DNA of 9,128 bases from CANNDT01 sp945876205 (lineage in GTDB: Bacteria; Acidobacteriota; Vicinamibacteria; Vicinamibacterales; UBA2999): positions 1-9,128 of the forward strand of contig CANNDT010000140.1 in assembly GCA_947503365.1 (NCBI GenBank). Reading direction: 5' to 3'. Positions 6,211-9,128 of this stretch are shown here, one piece after another. Each line of letters starts with the position of its first letter. Position 1 is the first letter of the stretch. The notes under the pieces were generated by a model. It had not been told where the DNA came from, made no database searches, and saw nothing but the letters and a program-made list of their open reading frames with translations. The position numbers and the translations under genes were made by a program.

Positions 6211-7704
6211 ATGGCGACGCAAACCTTCAACAATTTCATAGATGGGCACTGGGTCCCCTCGGCGGGCGGGCGGGTGTTCGAGAACCGCAACCCGGCGGAT
6301 CGCGACGACCTGATTGGCGTCTTTCAGGAGTCGACGCCCGAGGACGCTGACGCGGCGCTTGCCGCCGCGCGTCGCGCCTACGTGACGTGGCGCCTGGTGC
6401 CGGCGCCGAAACGCGCCGAGATCCTGTTCCGCGCCGCGCAGATCATTGCCGAGCGCAAGGAGCAGTTCGCGCGCGACATGACGCGCGAGATGGGCAAGGT
6501 GCTGGAGGAGACCCGGGGCGACGTCCAGGAAGCCATCGACATGACCTACTTCATGGCGGGCGAGGGGCGGCGCCAATATGGCCAGACGGTGCCCTCGGAG
6601 CTGCGGGACAAGTTCGCCATGTCGGTGCGCCAGCCGCTCGGCGTCTGTTCAGCGATCACGCCCTGGAATTTTCCGATGGCGATTCCGTCCTGGAAGATCG
6701 CGCCGGCGCTGGTGTGCGGCAACACCGTCGTGCTCAAACCTGCGTCGCTCACGCCGCTGTCGGCGATCAATTTCTGCAACGTCCTCGCCGAGGCCGGCGT
6801 GCCCAGGGGCGTCGTAAACCTGGTGACCGGTGGACCCGAGGTGGGTACCAGGCTGTCGACCCACGAGGACGTCGCCGTCGTGTCGTTCACCGGTTCGTCG
6901 ACCGTTGGCCGCCTGGTCAACCAGAACGCCGCCTCGGGCTTCAAGAAGGTCCACCTCGAGATGGGCGGCAAGAACGTCATCATCGTCATGGACGATGCCC
7001 AGCTCGAGCTGGCGGTCGAAGGGTGCGTGTGGGGTGGGTTCGGCACGAGCGGGCAGCGATGCACCGCGGCGAGCCGCGTCGTCGTCCACGAAAAGGTCTA
7101 CGAGGCGTTTGTCGAGCAGTTCGTGCGGCGCACGCGGGCGCTTCGCGTCGGCAACGGGCTCGACGAGGGGGTGCAGGTGGGGCCGGTCGTCAGCGAAGGG
7201 CAGCTGGAGACGGTGATGAAGTACGTGGCTATCGGCCTGGGCGAAGGCGCGAGGCTCGTGACGGGCGGCCACCGCCTCGAGTCGGGTGCATACGCGCACG
7301 GCTACTTCCACGAGCCGACGATTTTCGCCGACGTGGAGCCGTCGATGCGCATCGCTCAGGAAGAGATCTTCGGGCCGGTCGTCTCGGTCATGCGTTGCCG
7401 CTCGCTCGACGAGGCGATCGCCATCGGCAATGACGTCCCTTACGGGCTGTCGGCGTCAATCTACAGTCGTGACGTGAATGCGGCGTTCGTGGCGATGCGC
7501 GACCTCTACACGGGCATCGTCTACGTCAACGCGCCCACCATCGGCGCGGAGGTGCACCTGCCGTTTGGTGGGACGAAAGCGACCGGTAATGGTCACCGCG
7601 AGGCCGGCACCGCGGCGCTCGATGTGTTCTCGGAATGGAAGTCGATCTACGTGGACTTCAGCGGCCGCCTGCAGCGCGCGCAAATCGACACGCAGGACCT
7701 CTAG
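6211..7704 (+). CDS. NAD(P)-dependent aldehyde dehydrogenase
   Basis: Cytosolic aldehyde dehydrogenase superfamily enzyme oxidising an aldehyde to its carboxylate with NAD(P)+. At 497 residues it has the normal full length. Visible key residues: Asn153 (TPWNFP), cofactor Lys176 (KPAS), FTGSSTVG at 226-233, general base Glu250 (LEMGG), nucleophile Cys284 (GQRCTA) and EEIFGP at 384-389. The C-terminal signature (VNAPTIGAEVHLPFGG, about 439-454, then GNGHREAG) resembles semialdehyde dehydrogenases of the alpha-ketoglutarate-semialdehyde / ALDH7-like side of the family, but the substrate cannot be fixed. Ser179 replaces the Glu common after KPA in strict NAD enzymes, so NADP+ may be accepted. The start is fixed: no in-frame start codon occurs between the upstream stop at 6151 and 6211, and NFIDGHWVPS is a typical N-terminus. 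AGGA abuts the ATG with zero spacing, so initiation is unusual. It lies downstream of a structured leader and converges with a receptor gene. Confidence 0.95.
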   Translation: MATQTFNNFIDGHWVPSAGGRVFENRNPADRDDLIGVFQESTPEDADAALAAARRAYVTWRLVPAPKRAEILFRAAQIIAERKEQFARDMTREMGKVLEETRGDVQEAIDMTYFMAGEGRRQYGQTVPSELRDKFAMSVRQPLGVCSAITPWNFPMAIPSWKIAPALVCGNTVVLKPASLTPLSAINFCNVLAEAGVPRGVVNLVTGGPEVGTRLSTHEDVAVVSFTGSSTVGRLVNQNAASGFKKVHLEMGGKNVIIVMDDAQLELAVEGCVWGGFGTSGQRCTAASRVVVHEKVYEAFVEQFVRRTRALRVGNGLDEGVQVGPVVSEGQLETVMKYVAIGLGEGARLVTGGHRLESGAYAHGYFHEPTIFADVEPSMRIAQEEIFGPVVSVMRCRSLDEAIAIGNDVPYGLSASIYSRDVNAAFVAMRDLYTGIVYVNAPTIGAEVHLPFGGTKATGNGHREAGTAALDVFSEWKSIYVDFSGRLQRAQIDTQDL

Positions 7705-7725
7705 TACTCCCGACGGCGACCGCGC

Positions 7726-7753
7726 AAAAAAAAGGGGGGCCCGAAGGCCCCCC
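7726..7753 (-). terminator. Intrinsic terminator of the right-hand receptor gene
   Basis: Read on the - strand: a perfect 8-bp stem (GGGGGGCC / GGCCCCCC, 7753-7746 with 7741-7734), the ultrastable C(UUCG)G tetraloop, then an uninterrupted T8 (7733-7726). It begins 26 bp after the receptor stop, a textbook rho-independent terminator. On the + strand the same stem is preceded by A8 and followed by GAGTCGT, so it lacks a U-tract for the dehydrogenase transcript. Confidence 0.95.
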
Positions 7754-7778
7754 GAGTCGTACCGATCTTCAGTGAAAT

Positions 7779-9128
7779 CTAGAAAAGGAACTTGACCAGG
7801 AGCTGCGCACGCGCGCCGTCATCGAACAGGTCTTCCTGGCCGAAGCGCGGGTCGCGGGCGTTGGCCCCGTCCGGGGTGGCCAGGATGCGCGCGTTGTAGT
7901 CGTACCCGTTCAACAGGTTGACGTCGGACAGGTCGATGAGCGAGGAGCCGCGGGCCGGTTCACCGCGATTGACGAAGTTGAAGATGTGCCGCGCGATCTT
8001 CTGGTTGAACGCGTTCAGCACGTTCAGCTCGAGCCGCAGGTCCTTCGAGCCGCCCATGTTGAAGTTGTGCGCAGCCAGAAGGTCCGTCCTCGTCAGCACC
8101 GGCGTGCGGCCCAGGTCGCCGCGGCCGTTGACGAACAGGTGCGTGCCGTGATTCGACGTCACGTAGGTCGTCATCGGTGTGCCGCTGCCGCCGTAGAAGA
8201 ACGCGCCCAGCGACGTGCCGATCGGCAGCGTATAGGAGCCGTAGAGCTTCACGACGTGCGGCCGGTCGGTCGCGAGGCGGCCAACCAGATCGCCGTTGCC
8301 CTTCGAGTCATAGAACATCTCGTCGATGTCCCACGCGCGGTTCACGTTGCCGCCCGAGCGGGAAATCGTGCCCGCCTGCTGCTGCGCCGAGGGGCTGGTG
8401 ATACCGGTCGTCGGCGTGCGGATCTCGTCCGACGAGGCGAGGCCGGAGTAGTTGCCCCACAGACGGCTGAGCGTGTAGTTCGCGCTGAAGAACCAGTTGT
8501 CCTCGAGGCGGCGGTTGAACCCAATCTCCAGCGCGTCGTACTTGCGCTTCGGCGTCGGCGTCGGCTGACCGACAGGGGTGCGGCCGGTCGGGAACTGGGT
8601 CTTCGCGAGCCCTCTTCCGGGGTTGCCGATGAGGTAGCCCTCGTCGCCCTGCGCGTTCAGGAAGCCGATGTCCTCGATCGTCTGGCGGAGGTCGTTGTGG
8701 ATGTAGTGCATCGTGAAGGTGCTGTTGCTGTTTACCTGGAACTCGAGGCCGGCGCTGGTGCTGTCCTGCGACATCGGCTGTGCGTCCGGGTCGATGCTCT
8801 CCTGGAAGGAGGGCACGCGGCGGTCGCGGCAGCTTCCGGGATTCACCCAGAGATCGCGGCCCGGCATGTTGCTCAGGCTGAGCGAGTCGATGTTCAGCGT
8901 ATCGAGCGCGCGGTAGTGGATGCACCACCGCTCGGCGCCGAACGAGCCGCGCACGAGCTCGTACTTCGTCCAGTCGTAGTAGCGGCCCCAGCTGCCGAAC
9001 GCCTTGATGCGGCCGTCGCCGGTGACGTCATATGCCGCACCGAGGCGCGGCGCGATCTTGTCCGCGAAGCCGAACTCGAACGCGTTCTCGAGCACTTCGG
9101 GACGGAAGGTCGGCACGTTCTCGGCTTC
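7779..9128 (-). CDS. TonB-dependent receptor, C-terminal part (5'-truncated by window)
   Basis: The 449 visible residues are the C-terminal barrel part of a large outer-membrane receptor of the same acidobacterial type as the left-hand gene. The frame stays open to the right edge (EAENVPTFRPEVLEN...), so the GTG at 9116 is internal and the N-terminal domains lie outside. Motifs include IAPRLGAAYDVTGDGR and GSWGRY (shared with the left receptor), GRGDLGRTPVLTRTDL late in the barrel, LELNVLNAFNQ, and the C-terminal phenylalanine in LVKFLF. Two Cys in the segment from AERWC to NPGSC may form a loop disulfide. A strong intrinsic terminator follows 26 bp downstream. It converges with the dehydrogenase gene. 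No substrate can be assigned, and whether a regulatory-like domain or TonB box is present cannot be seen. Confidence 0.92.
   Translation of the reverse strand, partial: EAENVPTFRPEVLENAFEFGFADKIAPRLGAAYDVTGDGRIKAFGSWGRYYDWTKYELVRGSFGAERWCIHYRALDTLNIDSLSLSNMPGRDLWVNPGSCRDRRVPSFQESIDPDAQPMSQDSTSAGLEFQVNSNSTFTMHYIHNDLRQTIEDIGFLNAQGDEGYLIGNPGRGLAKTQFPTGRTPVGQPTPTPKRKYDALEIGFNRRLEDNWFFSANYTLSRLWGNYSGLASSDEIRTPTTGITSPSAQQQAGTISRSGGNVNRAWDIDEMFYDSKGNGDLVGRLATDRPHVVKLYGSYTLPIGTSLGAFFYGGSGTPMTTYVTSNHGTHLFVNGRGDLGRTPVLTRTDLLAAHNFNMGGSKDLRLELNVLNAFNQKIARHIFNFVNRGEPARGSSLIDLSDVNLLNGYDYNARILATPDGANARDPRFGQEDLFDDGARAQLLVKFLF

Noticed and set aside
6387..7433. A 348-codon + strand frame inside the dehydrogenase gene
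   Set aside because: It is Arg/Gly-rich and lacks motifs, while the overlapping frame contains every aldehyde dehydrogenase catalytic residue.
7779..9116. Treating GTG at 9116 (and likewise GTG at 110) as real starts
   Set aside because: Both frames continue open to the window edges, and the encoded segments are internal to receptor proteins. Both genes are truncated by the window, not short genes.
1..9128. Mobile elements, CRISPR arrays, tRNA or rRNA genes, phage genes
   Set aside because: No direct-repeat arrays, transposase or integrase motifs, terminal inverted repeats or RNA gene signatures were seen anywhere in the window.

Overview
The window is GC-rich, tightly packed bacterial chromosome. 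It most likely comes from an Acidobacteriota genome, probably of the Vicinamibacteria (subgroup 6) type. This placement is inferred from gene content: two large outer-membrane receptors of the acidobacterial 'Oar-like' type, at least one with an N-terminal carboxypeptidase-regulatory-like domain; an exported protein of the 'PWG-x-PDLQG-x-W' family that is abundant in these bacteria; and a secreted esterase-like hydrolase next to a receptor. No rRNA, tRNA, CRISPR array, transposase or phage gene was seen.

Left block (1-5204, + strand): a 5'-truncated TonB-dependent receptor, then an exported alpha/beta hydrolase, then an exported protein of unknown function. The three genes are co-oriented. 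The first junction carries a 15-bp hairpin that ends on the Shine-Dalgarno of the hydrolase. The second junction is nearly overlapping. The simplest reading is an envelope uptake-and-processing operon: the receptor imports a large substrate, the hydrolase cleaves ester bonds in the periplasm, and the third protein assists in an unknown way.

Middle block (5205-5953, - strand): a two-gene signalling unit. A degenerate CheY-like receiver lacking the phospho-acceptor Asp is followed after 23 bp by a stand-alone PilZ (c-di-GMP-binding) protein. The PilZ stop codon directly abuts the stop of the convergent + strand operon, with no base between them. An extended -10-like element sits just upstream of the PilZ start.

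Divergent intergenic region (5954-6210, 257 bp): the most structured non-coding stretch. It holds a consensus AGGAGG, a 23-codon GTG-initiated ORF at ideal spacing, and a 16-position stem-loop that traps this start codon. All lie about 90-170 bp upstream of the aldehyde dehydrogenase gene, whose own start lacks a normally spaced Shine-Dalgarno. This is the best candidate in the window for something undescribed, namely a leader peptide or cis-regulatory RNA.

Right block (6211-9128): a complete NAD(P)-dependent aldehyde dehydrogenase on + faces a 3' receptor fragment on -, truncated by the window end. Between them is a textbook intrinsic terminator for the - strand receptor, with an 8-bp GC stem, UUCG loop and U8 tail. 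Only the receptor direction has the U-tract.

The overall biology is ordinary accessory metabolism and uptake of an acidobacterium. The leader ORF with hairpin, the intercistronic hairpin and the pseudo-receiver/PilZ pair merit a second look.
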